Shown: one piece after another, positions 15,481-24,630 of the stretch
How positions within the stretch are numbered: position 1 is the stretch's first letter
How the letters are laid out: each line of letters starts with the position of its first letter
Origin: Sulfolobales archaeon
GTDB taxonomy: Archaea > Thermoproteota > Thermoprotei_A > Sulfolobales > NBVN01
Direction: 5' to 3'
Assembly: GCA_026413885.1 (NCBI GenBank)
Contig: JAOAKA010000002.1
Location: 124,001-188,000, forward strand
Length of the DNA stretch: 64,000 nt
Notes under the pieces: model-generated
Databases searched by the model: none
Told to the model about the DNA's origin: nothing
The model's input: the letters and a program-made list of their open reading frames with translations, nothing else
Program-made: the position numbers and the translations under genes

Positions 15481-16791
15481 CTATAGTAGCATCGGGATCT
15501 TTATCGGGCTATCCTCTAGCTCTTTAGGCACTGTAAAGCCGTATTTAACCTCTAGGAAGTCCTTGCGGAATTCCACTACCTTCTTTCTAACTTCTCTCGG
15601 GTCTTTACCTTCTACAACTACTTCTCTTATTAATTTAGCTAGATATCTGAAGTCTTCTTCCTTCATTCCGAATCTAGTCATTTCCTGAGTTCCAAGTCTA
15701 ATACCGCTAGGGTCTCTCACAGCTTCCGGTGGATCCCAAGGTAGTAGGTTCTTGTTCACTATGATGTTAGCGTCTTCAAGTAGTTTTGCGGCTCTAGCTC
15801 CACCTCCCTGAGGTCTCACATCTACAACTATTGTGTGTGACTTAGTGTAGCCTAAGTGTTCAGCAAGTACTTTAAATCCTTCTCCCGCGAGAGCTTCAGC
15901 GAAAGCCTTAGAGTTTCTCACTATCTGGCTAGCATATGCTTCACCAAAGTACATCATCTCAACTGCTGTAATTGCTGTTGCTGGAAGTCTGTGTAGGTGG
16001 TGGTTACTGACAAACCACGGAAACACGTATTTAGATACCTGCTTGTACATTTCTTCGTCATCAGTGAAAATTACTCCTCCCTGAGGTCCTGGAAAGGTTT
16101 TGTGAGTTGATGATGTAGCTATATCGGCACCCTCATGTATTGGATTAGGCCACTTACCGCCGGCTATTAAACCGAGTACGTGAGCTACATCGTGAACTAC
16201 TCTAGCTCCTACTGAGTGAGCCGCACTCGATATCTCCTTGGTTGGATGTGGGAATAGATAGACTGAAGCACCTAGTGTCACAAACTTAGGCTTGATTTCC
16301 TCGATCATTTTTACTGCTCTATCTACATCTATATTCCACAAATCTAAATCAAATGGTAGCTCTATCTGCTCTATTCCTAGTGCTCCCAGAGTTCCAAACT
16401 TAGTGTGAGATACGTGAGCACCTGCTTGAACCGGTGCTATGAGAGCTCTATCTCCAGGATTTGCGAGAACCCGGAAAACTACAGCGTTAGCTACAGTTCC
16501 ACTTATGGGTCTCGGCTCTACGTACTTAACTTTGAGGAGCTTGCTCATGAGGTCCATGAGTAGAAGCTCTACTTCATCGGTAAAGATGTTCCCCTGGTAA
16601 TACCTCCTACCGGGCTTACCTTCAGCATATCTATGCATCATATCTGTAAAATATGCTGCTTCAGCTAGAGGTGACATAGTATTCTCAGAAGCTATTAAGT
16701 TAACACACTCAAACCTCCTCCACCTATTGTGGTTTCTAGTCAGCTCTACTATCTTTACCGATTCAGGCGGTAAAGACACGTACTCCACCAA
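15481..16791 (-). CDS. glyA: Serine hydroxymethyltransferase
   Basis: This PLP enzyme interconverts serine and glycine and supplies one-carbon units on a folate or methanopterin carrier. The 436-residue protein shows the SHMT hallmarks: [18 protein letters not shown] near residue 61, HDVAHVLG around 200-207, and the PLP lysine in [14 protein letters not shown] (K231). The length is as usual in archaea. It starts at TTG or the following GTG. The window also encodes both glycine decarboxylase subunits at 54.2-57.2 kb, so serine, glycine and C1 metabolism are linked, although not in one operon. Confidence 0.96.
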   Translation of the reverse strand: MVEYVSLPPESVKIVELTRNHNRWRRFECVNLIASENTMSPLAEAAYFTDMMHRYAEGKPGRRYYQGNIFTDEVELLLMDLMSKLLKVKYVEPRPISGTVANAVVFRVLANPGDRALIAPVQAGAHVSHTKFGTLGALGIEQIELPFDLDLWNIDVDRAVKMIEEIKPKFVTLGASVYLFPHPTKEISSAAHSVGARVVHDVAHVLGLIAGGKWPNPIHEGADIATSSTHKTFPGPQGGVIFTDDEEMYKQVSKYVFPWFVSNHHLHRLPATAITAVEMMYFGEAYASQIVRNSKAFAEALAGEGFKVLAEHLGYTKSHTIVVDVRPQGGGARAAKLLEDANIIVNKNLLPWDPPEAVRDPSGIRLGTQEMTRFGMKEEDFRYLAKLIREVVVEGKDPREVRKKVVEFRKDFLEVKYGFTVPKELEDSPIKIPMLL

Positions 16792-17171
16792 GCCACACTC
16801 AATTTAAAATTAAAATACCTCTATTAGCAGACTACTCCCAGCAGAATTTACAGTAATTACTACTCCTAGAATATCTAAACTCTTAGGCACACATCATTAA
16901 ACAAGAATCTGTGAGCATAGGTAATACAACCTATGAGGAAGACACCGGCCGCTGTCTGAAGTATAGTGAGGCTTTAAGAAGCTAGCAGAACCCCTGACTT
17001 AGAGCGTATTACGGTTGTAGTAGAGATTAAAGTAGTAGCTCATCGAGCCCTACTTAGAGTTACTAAATTAGTTTGCGTGTCTTACGTCAAATAGCTCTAA
17101 ATCGATGTTCTACCCTAACAATAAACTTAATATATATATGAAAAGTAACATGTAAATTTGAGGATGTAAGA
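16792..17171. other. Intergenic region with a weak C/D-box-like pattern
   Basis: About 380 nt without a gene lies between glyA and the divergent ribbon-helix-helix gene. At 16933-16997 on the plus strand the order ATGAGGA, CTGA, AGTGAGG, CTGA loosely resembles boxes C, D', C' and D of a guide RNA, but both C boxes deviate from TGATGA and the second guide is long. Near 17129-17140 TAATATATATATG is a likely TATA box for the next gene. Confidence 0.3.
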
Positions 17172-17456
17172 ATGAGCGACGACAGCTCTAGCTTTACTTA
17201 CATAATATATTCACGGCAGAGAACTCGAAGTGCTAAAATAATTACTTTCAGACTCAATCCGGAGCTCAACGAGTTACTCTCTACCGCAGCTAGAAAGAGT
17301 GGTAAGTCTAAGAGTGAGTTTATAAGAGATTCCCTACAGGATTTCATAAAGTTCTTAGAGAGCAGTCTCGGAACTGAAGTTAGTTTACTAAAATACGATC
17401 GCGACACAGACAGTAAGAACAAGAAGAGATTTGATGAATTTGTAGTTCTCGTGTAG
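17172..17456 (+). CDS. Ribbon-helix-helix transcription regulator
   Basis: This 94-residue protein has a CopG/NikR-like ribbon-helix-helix fold at residues about 20-65. The beta strand AKIITFRLNPELN is followed by helix ELLSTAARKSG and helix KSEFIRDSLQDFIKFL. Such proteins bind DNA as dimers through the strand. No ligand-binding domain follows, only a short charged tail, so it may be a simple repressor or the antitoxin half of a pair, but no toxin gene is adjacent. The ATG start is preceded by GAGG at good spacing and by a TATA element. Confidence 0.75.
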   Translation: MSDDSSSFTYIIYSRQRTRSAKIITFRLNPELNELLSTAARKSGKSKSEFIRDSLQDFIKFLESSLGTEVSLLKYDRDTDSKNKKRFDEFVVLV

Positions 17457-17533
17457 TCACTTAACTTTTCCCGGGTCTGATCCGCTTATTTTTACCTACC
17501 TCAATCCAACTTACTTCTAGCTGTTAGAAGCTG

Positions 17534-18238
17534 TTAAGTAGCTCTAAGACCTTGGGTAGATATAAAGACCTTCTTTAAGAACTTCGAGTTAGCTGCGGCA
17601 AACTCTTCTAATAGTACTCTAATCGATGGTATAACACCTTTTTCAGTATATACCTCAGCTATTCTTCTCCAGTTCATTTTGATTATAGTGATCGTTAAGT
17701 ATGCGGTTAGCAAAACCACAGGCACCGCAACGAGGGGATTCGTAACTATTTCATCACCTAGGTAGTTGAATATTACTCTAAAGTATGTAGAAGCCAGCCA
17801 TACCATAATTGTCTTACCGACAAATATCCCTAGGAAGTAGTAGGGAAGCGAGTATCCAGCTACTCCTAGAGGAACATAGAGTAGGTCGTCCGGCACTGGT
17901 GAGGCAGCAAAGAGGACTATTAGTGGAAACACCATCTTCTTAGAGTAATTAGCGAAGTGCTTTAAGTTATCTTTAGTAGTATCACTTAATTTAAATCTAA
18001 AACCCGCCGCAATGAGGTAGACAAAGATTTTTCCGATAGTAGAACCTAGAGCAGACAGTAGAATAAGCACTATCTCCGCCGATAGACCTACTCTAACTGC
18101 TTCTCTAGCTATGTAGCTAGCTATAACTAAGAGATATGGAACTCCGACGAAGGGAATTGAGTTAGACACTAAGCTAATAGTGAATACCCCTACGTAACCC
18201 CCGTACACACTAACGATCTCTATAAAGGTTTTAAACAT
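17534..18238 (-). CDS. DedA/VTT-domain membrane protein
   Basis: This 234-residue polytopic membrane protein resembles the DedA or SNARE-associated (VTT) family. It shows the conserved region PLIVLFAASPVPDDLLYVPLGVAGY with its Pro and acidic residues in a re-entrant segment, then YYFLGIFVGKTIMVWLA. The family is linked to lipid scrambling or membrane homeostasis, but the exact role here is unknown. The C-terminal 50 residues are cytoplasmic and basic. The ATG start has GAGG just upstream. It stands alone, convergent with the ribbon-helix-helix gene. Confidence 0.75.
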   Translation of the reverse strand: MFKTFIEIVSVYGGYVGVFTISLVSNSIPFVGVPYLLVIASYIAREAVRVGLSAEIVLILLSALGSTIGKIFVYLIAAGFRFKLSDTTKDNLKHFANYSKKMVFPLIVLFAASPVPDDLLYVPLGVAGYSLPYYFLGIFVGKTIMVWLASTYFRVIFNYLGDEIVTNPLVAVPVVLLTAYLTITIIKMNWRRIAEVYTEKGVIPSIRVLLEEFAAANSKFLKKVFISTQGLRAT

Positions 18239-18386
18239 CCTCTTCTTCCTTCCTCTATATACTGATGTAAGAGTTAAATATATGTACGCAGAGATATGGC
18301 TAATAGAACTATTTCATACGTATATTGTTCTATTTTAGAGTTATGTAGAGAGTTTGATACATTAGGTATGAGCTTAGGTGTGTTAG

Positions 18387-18956
18387 CTATAGCTTGACGT
18401 TGCCTCCAGAATCGAGTTGAGGTATTTTACACACCACACTCTTTCCTAGAGGATCCTCTATCACAAGTGTGTAGTCTAGCTCTCCTCTGAGTGCTCTATC
18501 TACTTCCTTCAGCTTCTTAAGGCAGTCTTCACCACCTTCTCGACACATAGCTGATAGCACCTCAGCAACGTTCTCCAGTATACCTCTAGCTGTAGTTATA
18601 TATCCTTGAGCAGCCGGTCCGGGTGATATCTCTACACCTAGCTCAGGTATGATCACCGTCGCCGTCGAGGACTTGATCACCAGGTAGTCGCCGAACTCTC
18701 TAGTTACCTTAACCTCAATCTTCTTCGGCTCTCCGTACTCAGCTGCGTAGGCATCTCTGTAGATGAATCCGCAGCTGAGGCACTTCCCGGACTCAACGAT
18801 CACGCTACCGAAGTACTTAGTGTCTACCAGATGCGCCACCACATTTAAACTGTACTCACCGCACTGAGGGCACTTAATCACATCGCTGTAGATAATCTTG
18901 AAGAAACTCCGCTCACTCTCACTGAAATCCAACCCCACCCAGCTCTCCTTCGACAT
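18387..18956 (-). CDS. ZPR1-type zinc finger protein
   Basis: This 189-residue protein has one ZPR1-like zinc finger at about residues 29-70 (IKCPQCGEYSLNVV, then GKCLSCGFIYRDAY), followed by the ZPR1-type beta domain (KIEVKVTREFGDYLVIKSSTATVIIPELGVEISPG). A helical part near the end (GILENVAEVLSAMC) also fits archaeal ZPR1. Eukaryotic ZPR1 assists elongation factor 1A; the archaeal role is inferred to be related. It is monocistronic, with a TATA-like element (CTATATATG) on the minus strand near 18993-19001. The gene sits at the left edge of the GC-richer patch. Confidence 0.8.
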   Translation of the reverse strand: MSKESWVGLDFSESERSFFKIIYSDVIKCPQCGEYSLNVVAHLVDTKYFGSVIVESGKCLSCGFIYRDAYAAEYGEPKKIEVKVTREFGDYLVIKSSTATVIIPELGVEISPGPAAQGYITTARGILENVAEVLSAMCREGGEDCLKKLKEVDRALRGELDYTLVIEDPLGKSVVCKIPQLDSGGNVKL

Positions 18957-19135
18957 GGCTCTACATCCAAGTATAGACTCACTCTAAGCAGTACATATAT
19001 AGCTTGAAAGTAAAGGGAAATACCTCGAACTAGCACTCCAGATTTAGCGGCTGACTTCAACGATCTGCGTAGCGGCTTTCTCAACCGGTGCTACCCTAAA
19101 TAAATCTCAAACGCAGTCTAAGCGGGTGAAACAAC

Positions 19136-19504
19136 GTGAACTCATCTAGGGCTAGACTGTGTAAGCAGCTTGGGTACATATACTTGGAACTACCTCTTGA
19201 AAACGCTCTACACGTCTTAAAGTACTTTAGAGAGAGGAGGGGTGTTAGCGAAGATATCGATGACTCTATTAGAATTCTTGAAAACTTCGATGCTTTCTAC
19301 GAATACTCTCGCAAGAAGTTCAAGGAGTACCTAGCTCCAAAGAAGAGTGAAGCAGATTTACTATCTGGGAGAGTGACCGTAGATAAAGTTAAGTTAGAGC
19401 TAGACGGCGAGAAGAGGGTTACCATAGTATTCGATAAGAGAATTAAAGTAGAGGTAGTTGTTGAAGCACTGAAGAATCTAGGCCTAGAGTTTGAGCTGCC
19501 CTAG
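19136..19504 (+). CDS. Hypothetical protein, unknown
   Basis: This 122-residue protein has an unrecognised fold. The first 75 residues are mostly helical (ALHVLKYFRERRGVSEDIDDSIRIL). The second part looks like two or three strands and a helix (KVKLELDGEKRVTIVFDKRIKVEVVVEALKNLGLEFEL). The GTG start is preceded by GGGTG. It is convergent with the AbrB-type gene. No function can be proposed. Confidence 0.55.
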   Translation: MNSSRARLCKQLGYIYLELPLENALHVLKYFRERRGVSEDIDDSIRILENFDAFYEYSRKKFKEYLAPKKSEADLLSGRVTVDKVKLELDGEKRVTIVFDKRIKVEVVVEALKNLGLEFELP

Positions 19505-19524
19505 CTAATGCACTAGCACGGTCT

Positions 19525-19914
19525 TCACCTAGTTCTATACTCTACTACATCAATACCTCTCTCCCTCATTTTCTCTGCTAATCTCTCCGCCAGTACCGCG
19601 TCAGCTATGAAGACCTCGACACCACACTCAGATTCCCCACATCTTAAACTCCTAACCTCAGACCCCTCCTCTACGACCACCGAGACGACGTCGATCAAGT
19701 CCTTCCTATTCTCTAAGCGCACTCTGTACTCAGCTACAGCACCGGAAGCTGCTGGTTTCAGCACGATGGTTCTCGTTGAAACATCTACGTACAGCTCAAC
19801 AAACATCCCCGGCACTATCGCGAGTGTCTCCCTAATGTACTGAGGAATAGTCACCCTCCCCTTCTCATCTACCCTAACTCTAAGCGAGTGTCTATCACCC
19901 GGCTCGAAGACCAC
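19525..19914 (-). CDS. AbrB/SpoVT-type regulator with a C-terminal regulatory-like domain
   Basis: This 129-residue protein begins with a swapped-hairpin AbrB domain (SLRVRVDEKGRVTIPQYIRETLAIVPGMFVELYVD, residues 9-45), which binds DNA as a dimer. A second domain of about 70 residues (EYRVRLENRKDLIDVVSVVVEEGS..., ending ERGIDVVEY) resembles an ACT-like ligand-binding fold. The pairing suggests a metabolite-sensing transcription regulator, but the ligand and targets are unknown. The start GTG is preceded by GAGGTGA at 7 nt. The gene lies in the GC-richer patch. Confidence 0.7.
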   Translation of the reverse strand: MVFEPGDRHSLRVRVDEKGRVTIPQYIRETLAIVPGMFVELYVDVSTRTIVLKPAASGAVAEYRVRLENRKDLIDVVSVVVEEGSEVRSLRCGESECGVEVFIADAVLAERLAEKMRERGIDVVEYRTR

Positions 19915-20041
19915 CTAGACATCACCTCAACTTCCTACGCGGAGAACACCTTAAATCTAGCTCAGGCGGTCGAGAGAACTCCGCGGGGTCGAAGGCTTTG
20001 AGCTCCCCGAAGCTTCAATGCTGTACAGTAGTGAATATTGT

Positions 20042-20051
20042 AAGTTTATAA
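20042..20051 (+). promoter_or_regulatory. TATA box of the GC-rich secreted protein gene
   Basis: AAGTTTATAA lies about 24 nt (centre of box) before a TTG at 20071 that opens the frame just before a membrane segment. This spacing predicts a leaderless start there rather than at the TTG at 20053. Confidence 0.5.
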
Positions 20052-20070
20052 GTTGCCAGGTAGCCACTCC

Positions 20071-21090
20071 TTGGATATATTCTATGGGAGAGAGTCCGCA
20101 CAGCTCTCACTAACTAGTGTAGTAGCTACTACCTTCGTAGCTGTGGTGCTCGCCGGCGGTGGTCTCTATGTCTTCTACTCGTACTCCGACGACCTGCTCA
20201 CAGTCTTCAGTTCCTGGCTATCCGGAGAGCCCACGGTCATGGTTAAGCTTGAGATACCCGTGTCGCGGGTCGACGCCGACTCCTGCGCAGTCGCCGTGAG
20301 GAGGCTTCCTACGATGCTCAGACCCACGGCTACGTGGCACTCCGAGGAGGTGTATAACAGCATGCGTAAGCCGGGGGATATCGCGGTCGCTAGGCAGATA
20401 CTGCCAGCCGTAGTAGCTAGGTACGGAACCAACTCGGAGCCCGGGAGGTACAGAGTCGACTACTACGAGCCGGTGACGTACTTCGTAGCGGTGGTCTGCG
20501 CGAAGAACGGGGAGCTCCAGTATAGCTACGGTAGAGTTCACAGGGTGTTCCCTAGGGAGCTCGTAACCACCTACAGAGTTGAGGTAGAGCTCAAGGAGAG
20601 GGGGCCCACCCAACCTCTCGCTGTGAGTCCCGAAGCGGGAGCAGGTAGCCCGCAGAACTACAGCGGCCTTAGATGCAACGTAACGATAACCAGCTCCTAC
20701 GACTACTGCGAGTGGGGCTACTGTGTAACCTGGGTGAGGGGGCCGTACATCTACTCTATAAACAGTCTTAGAACGAGGTTCAAGATATACATGTATCCTC
20801 GCTTAGCTGTGTACCTGGAGTCCTTCTACTACTCCGACAACCTATGCGCTAGCCAGTATCCGCAGTGGGAGAGCGCGGGGAAGATGCTCGTTCCTACGAT
20901 AGTAGAGGCAGAAACATTTCCTCTCCAGGTCAACCTCAGGGATAGGGTGTACTTCCAGGTGGAGTACGACTACGAGAGAGACTACGTGAGCGCTCCTTCG
21001 GAGTGGGTGACGTGCCTCTGGCTACTATACCCGGTCGAGATAGGGGACGTTCAAAGAAGCGCAGCACTGGCTGAACTACTCCCAAGATAA
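20071..21090 (+). CDS. Extracytoplasmic membrane-anchored protein, unknown, GC-rich
   Basis: This protein of about 339 residues has one N-terminal membrane segment (TSVVATTFVAVVLAGGGLYVFY) and a large extracytoplasmic domain. The domain is rich in Tyr, Val and Arg with seven cysteines (including DYCEWGYCVTW), so disulfides are likely, as in other proteins exported by hyperthermophiles. No family is recognised. The DNA is clearly richer in G and C than the genes further away, and codon use differs (many GCG, CTC, GTC), which could mean transfer from another lineage. It ends 8 nt before the leader-like part of an orphan CRISPR repeat and converges with reverse gyrase. Confidence 0.65.
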   Translation: MDIFYGRESAQLSLTSVVATTFVAVVLAGGGLYVFYSYSDDLLTVFSSWLSGEPTVMVKLEIPVSRVDADSCAVAVRRLPTMLRPTATWHSEEVYNSMRKPGDIAVARQILPAVVARYGTNSEPGRYRVDYYEPVTYFVAVVCAKNGELQYSYGRVHRVFPRELVTTYRVEVELKERGPTQPLAVSPEAGAGSPQNYSGLRCNVTITSSYDYCEWGYCVTWVRGPYIYSINSLRTRFKIYMYPRLAVYLESFYYSDNLCASQYPQWESAGKMLVPTIVEAETFPLQVNLRDRVYFQVEYDYERDYVSAPSEWVTCLWLLYPVEIGDVQRSAALAELLPR

Positions 21091-21098
21091 AAGGCTCA

Positions 21099-21134
21099 AG
21101 AAACACGGAAGAATCTGAACGATGGAATCGAAAG
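21099..21134 (+). repeat. Orphan CRISPR leader-end plus single repeat
   Basis: Positions 21111-21134 match the 24-nt repeat of the array at 25.1-27.0 kb at 21 of 24 positions. The preceding 12 nt (AGAAACACGGAA) match the 12 nt directly before the array's first repeat copy (25076-25087) at 11 of 12. All four differences exchange A for G or T for C, in line with the GC-rich surroundings. It sits between the stop codons of two convergent genes. It may be the remnant of a lost array or a one-repeat locus. Confidence 0.85.
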
Positions 21135-21138
21135 GGCT

Positions 21139-24100
21139 CTACACGCCTAAAGACCCCTCGCGGGTGCCGACCGGCTGCTTCACACTCAAGCTTCTCTCTA
21201 TCTCTATTTCAGCTAGTGTGGATAGCGGTAACACTACGGCGAGGTCGTAGGGGAACTCGTCGCCGACCTTCTCGACAAGCTTCATTAATCTCGCCGTGTA
21301 CTGAGACGTTAGGAGCTGGGGGCAGACCCTCCCGACCGCCTCTAGTGCCGCGATCCCCTTCTTCGTCGGCACCAGGTGCAGCCCACGCTTACTGATAATC
21401 AGATACCCGTGCCTCCTGCTGTTCTCTACGGCCTTAGCGTATGTTGAGGGCCTGCCAATGCTCTCCTCCCTCATTCTCTTGATTACCTCGCTTAGTGTCA
21501 TCAAGCCCACCCTGGAGCCTCGGTACACCCTAACGTCTCCGGGCTTCACTACAGACGGTCTATCGGGGAGGTCCGCTAGCTCGATCTGCGAGACCTTAGT
21601 GAAGCCCTCCTCGACTACCCGCACCGGCAGCTTGACAGTAGCTACCTCCCTACCTGAGGACCTGAGGGAGTACGCCCTGAACAAGATCTTAGAGGGAGCC
21701 ATCTGACTTGCAATGAACCTCCTGAAGACCAGCTTGTACACCTCGTAGTGTTTTCTAGACAGCGGGGCGCCCTGCTGGATGGATTCGAGCTCGATGTCTT
21801 CCAGAGGCCTGGTGGGTCTTATGGCCTCGTGAGCGCCGCCGGAGCCCCAGGTCCTGGGGGTGAATAGGTTCTCGGCGCCTAAGGACTTGAGGTATGACCT
21901 AGCTAGCTCTATCCCGTAGTTCGAGACCCTGGTAGACGAGGTTCTGTGGTAGGTTATGAAGCCGGCTTCGTAGAGGTCTTGGAGAACCTTCATGACTTCG
22001 CCCGGCGGGAGCTTCAGGTACCTACCCAACTCCTCGAGCGCTGTGTCTGTAGTGTGGGGAGGCTTCGGGTAGACTGTTTCAACTTCTTCAACTGTGGGAA
22101 CTACCTCAATCCCACTACTTAGATCTCTCAATAGCTCTTCAGCTTTCTCTCTACTACCGGCGTAGAGCTTGAGTGTGGCGCCTCTATGCGGTAGCTCAAT
22201 AGAGACTATGTAACCTATATTCCGCATGTATTCTTCATATCTTTCAGCAATCCATGAGAGAACAGGTGTTTGAACTCTACCACCACCGGCATTAGAATCC
22301 CCTAGATACTCCTTCAAGACAGTGCTGAGTCCAAATCCAACGAGTCTATCATCTACTCTTCGAACTACTTGCGACTTAACTAGTTTTACATCTACATCTC
22401 TCAGAGAGCTCATACCGCAGATTACACCGTGTCTAGTGATTTCGTGGAATTCAGCACGCTTTATATTACTGTTGTAGGGCTTCAGAGCTACGTAGATATC
22501 GTAAGATATCTTCTCTCCTTCCTCATCAGCATCAGTTGCTATAACTACTAGTGAAGATTCTCTAGCTAGTTTCCTTAGGACTTTAACAATTCTATCACTA
22601 CTGTAAACTCTGAGATATCCACACTTAGGGCAGCTATCTAACTCATCTGTGAACTGGTGTCCACAACTTTTACACCGCTTTATAGATGTGTAAACCGGCT
22701 CTATTACACCATCTCTACCTATCTTAATGCCGTATACACCGGTATCGACGGCTAGGTCGAATAAGTGGCCTAGACTAGGCACTATAGTCGCGATGTAGTG
22801 TGTCTGATTAACTGATATTACTGCTTCATAAGCTACTACACCACCAATATATCTCTTCCCACCTCCGCCGAATATTCTAGCTATAGTCTTTGCTTTAGTA
22901 GGGGATTCCACTATCAGTAGAGTAGGCACTATCTTAGAGATAGCGCTGTCCTGGCTTACCGATGTAGATCTACTCTCAGCTGCCTCTCTTAATGCGTCGA
23001 GAAGTTCTTCTTGGTGTAGCGGTCTAAAGCTACTCTCAAATAGGTACTTGAGTCTTTTTAGGAATACCTCAAATAGAGCCTCACTCTCATACAGTAAGAT
23101 AGATATACCGAGAGTCATTCTACTACCTAAGAGTCTGCTAGTTCTTCCAGAACCCTGCACATATGTATAGATATCCGGAATCTCGACGACGGCCTCACTA
23201 CGCTCTGAAATTCTAGCTACAGCACCTCCTAAAACTAGTAGGTGTGTCTGCCGTAGTTTTGCTTCTATAGCTTCTCTGAGATAGTTCTTCAACTCTAGTG
23301 TGTAGCTAACTAACTCCTCGATCTGGGGGGTGAGGGACTGCAGAGACCCTCTCAAGCAGAGGTCTACTACCTTAAGTTTAGATGGCTTCAGCTTCGAGAG
23401 TCGTTCGTAAACTCTCATCACTCTACTATCTGGGTCTAGCTGGTTAGAGAGAGCTCTAAAAGATACTACAATATTTTTAGTTCTGGATAGATACACATCT
23501 AGCGGAAGTGAGAACTTCGGAACTCCAATAAATACTGAAGACTTTATTATAGATGGTTCATCTATCCCACGTGTGAGAACTCCGTAGTAGGTCGCCACCC
23601 CTATCAGTACGTCAGCACTACCAGTTCTAAGCTTCTCAACTGCGTTAGCTGTGTGTGCTATAGCTACTCTGATGCCTGTGTTTTCCACTTCTTCAGCAAG
23701 CTTCCGCACGTAGTCTCTGCCTAGATCTCGAGAGACAAAGATTACCGTTCCTCTACCGAGAGTTTTAAGGAGCTGTATTAATTCAGCTCTATTTAGTGGT
23801 GTTGAAAACTCACGTATATTTCTCAAGTAGTCTACTATACTACCGATTTCAAAGCCTAGAAGTTCTCTCAGTATTTTAACTCTCTCCCTCCTCCCCCTAC
23901 CGGTGGCTGACGCTATTAGGAGCTGACCCACCCTCCTGCTGCTGACTATACTTGCTAGACGTGTTTGAAGTTCCTCAATAGATTCAGCAACTTCTCTATA
24001 TCGACTGACGTCTGAGTGTTTTAATGCGAGTGCTGTCTGCTTTAACTTAGTTAGCTTTCTAGCAGAGTCTATGTCTTCAACTGTAAAACCTAGTGCGAGT

Positions 24101-24630
24101 AGTATGGAGTCGAGTAGAGATGAATTCTTTAGGAGAGCGTCGAAGTCATCAACAACTACAGTGCCGAGATTTACAGACTTCAGAGTTTCTCGATTTCTAT
24201 AGAGATTCATATGTGTTACAACATAGATGCCTGAGCCGGAGGTGCTCAAACCACTTTCTAAATCCACCCTCAACCCCCTACTCAGTAGCTCGATCTTCTC
24301 TAAGACCTGCTTCACCAATGACCGAGTGGGGACTACATAGAGAACTACCTCCCTATTTAAAGCTCTATAGAGTCCGAACACCTGAAGTAGAGTAGACTTT
24401 CCAACCCCTGTAGGAGCTATAAGTGCGAAAGACTCACCGGCCAGCATCCTCCTAGCCCAAGACCTCTGAAGAGCCCACAGTGAAAACCCAGTAGCCTTCT
24501 GAAAGAAAGCAGAGAACTCCTCAACTAACTGATCAACTACATCAAAAACACCTTGACTCTCCACTAAAGAGATATCACTACACTCACCCACATTATTTAA
24601 ACATATATGACGGTAGACTAACATGCTCAA
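21139..24630 (-). CDS. rgy: Reverse gyrase
   Basis: This enzyme adds positive supercoils to DNA and is the hallmark of hyperthermophiles. The 1163-residue protein has the helicase half with Walker A APTGVGKST (72-80) and box II DDFD (161-164). The topoisomerase IA half has LLIVESPTKAK (571-581), a zinc ribbon (C653, C656, C667, C670), the acidic TDADEEGE (699-706) and the active-site tyrosine in GFITYHRTSST (Y894). The N-terminal zinc finger usual in the family is not intact: only two cysteines (C10, C17) are present. The true start may be the GTG at 24564, because TTTAAATA lies within the first codons. Base composition changes sharply near 22.1 kb, within the gene. Confidence 0.96.
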   Translation of the reverse strand: MSMLVYRHICLNNVGECSDISLVESQGVFDVVDQLVEEFSAFFQKATGFSLWALQRSWARRMLAGESFALIAPTGVGKSTLLQVFGLYRALNREVVLYVVPTRSLVKQVLEKIELLSRGLRVDLESGLSTSGSGIYVVTHMNLYRNRETLKSVNLGTVVVDDFDALLKNSSLLDSILLALGFTVEDIDSARKLTKLKQTALALKHSDVSRYREVAESIEELQTRLASIVSSRRVGQLLIASATGRGRRERVKILRELLGFEIGSIVDYLRNIREFSTPLNRAELIQLLKTLGRGTVIFVSRDLGRDYVRKLAEEVENTGIRVAIAHTANAVEKLRTGSADVLIGVATYYGVLTRGIDEPSIIKSSVFIGVPKFSLPLDVYLSRTKNIVVSFRALSNQLDPDSRVMRVYERLSKLKPSKLKVVDLCLRGSLQSLTPQIEELVSYTLELKNYLREAIEAKLRQTHLLVLGGAVARISERSEAVVEIPDIYTYVQGSGRTSRLLGSRMTLGISILLYESEALFEVFLKRLKYLFESSFRPLHQEELLDALREAAESRSTSVSQDSAISKIVPTLLIVESPTKAKTIARIFGGGGKRYIGGVVAYEAVISVNQTHYIATIVPSLGHLFDLAVDTGVYGIKIGRDGVIEPVYTSIKRCKSCGHQFTDELDSCPKCGYLRVYSSDRIVKVLRKLARESSLVVIATDADEEGEKISYDIYVALKPYNSNIKRAEFHEITRHGVICGMSSLRDVDVKLVKSQVVRRVDDRLVGFGLSTVLKEYLGDSNAGGGRVQTPVLSWIAERYEEYMRNIGYIVSIELPHRGATLKLYAGSREKAEELLRDLSSGIEVVPTVEEVETVYPKPPHTTDTALEELGRYLKLPPGEVMKVLQDLYEAGFITYHRTSSTRVSNYGIELARSYLKSLGAENLFTPRTWGSGGAHEAIRPTRPLEDIELESIQQGAPLSRKHYEVYKLVFRRFIASQMAPSKILFRAYSLRSSGREVATVKLPVRVVEEGFTKVSQIELADLPDRPSVVKPGDVRVYRGSRVGLMTLSEVIKRMREESIGRPSTYAKAVENSRRHGYLIISKRGLHLVPTKKGIAALEAVGRVCPQLLTSQYTARLMKLVEKVGDEFPYDLAVVLPLSTLAEIEIERSLSVKQPVGTREGSLGV

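Noticed and set aside
20218-20613. Minus-strand frame of 131 codons opposite the GC-rich secreted protein
   Set aside because: High GC content lowers stop codon frequency on the opposite strand. The plus frame has a signal-anchor and cysteine pattern, while the minus frame has no recognisable features.
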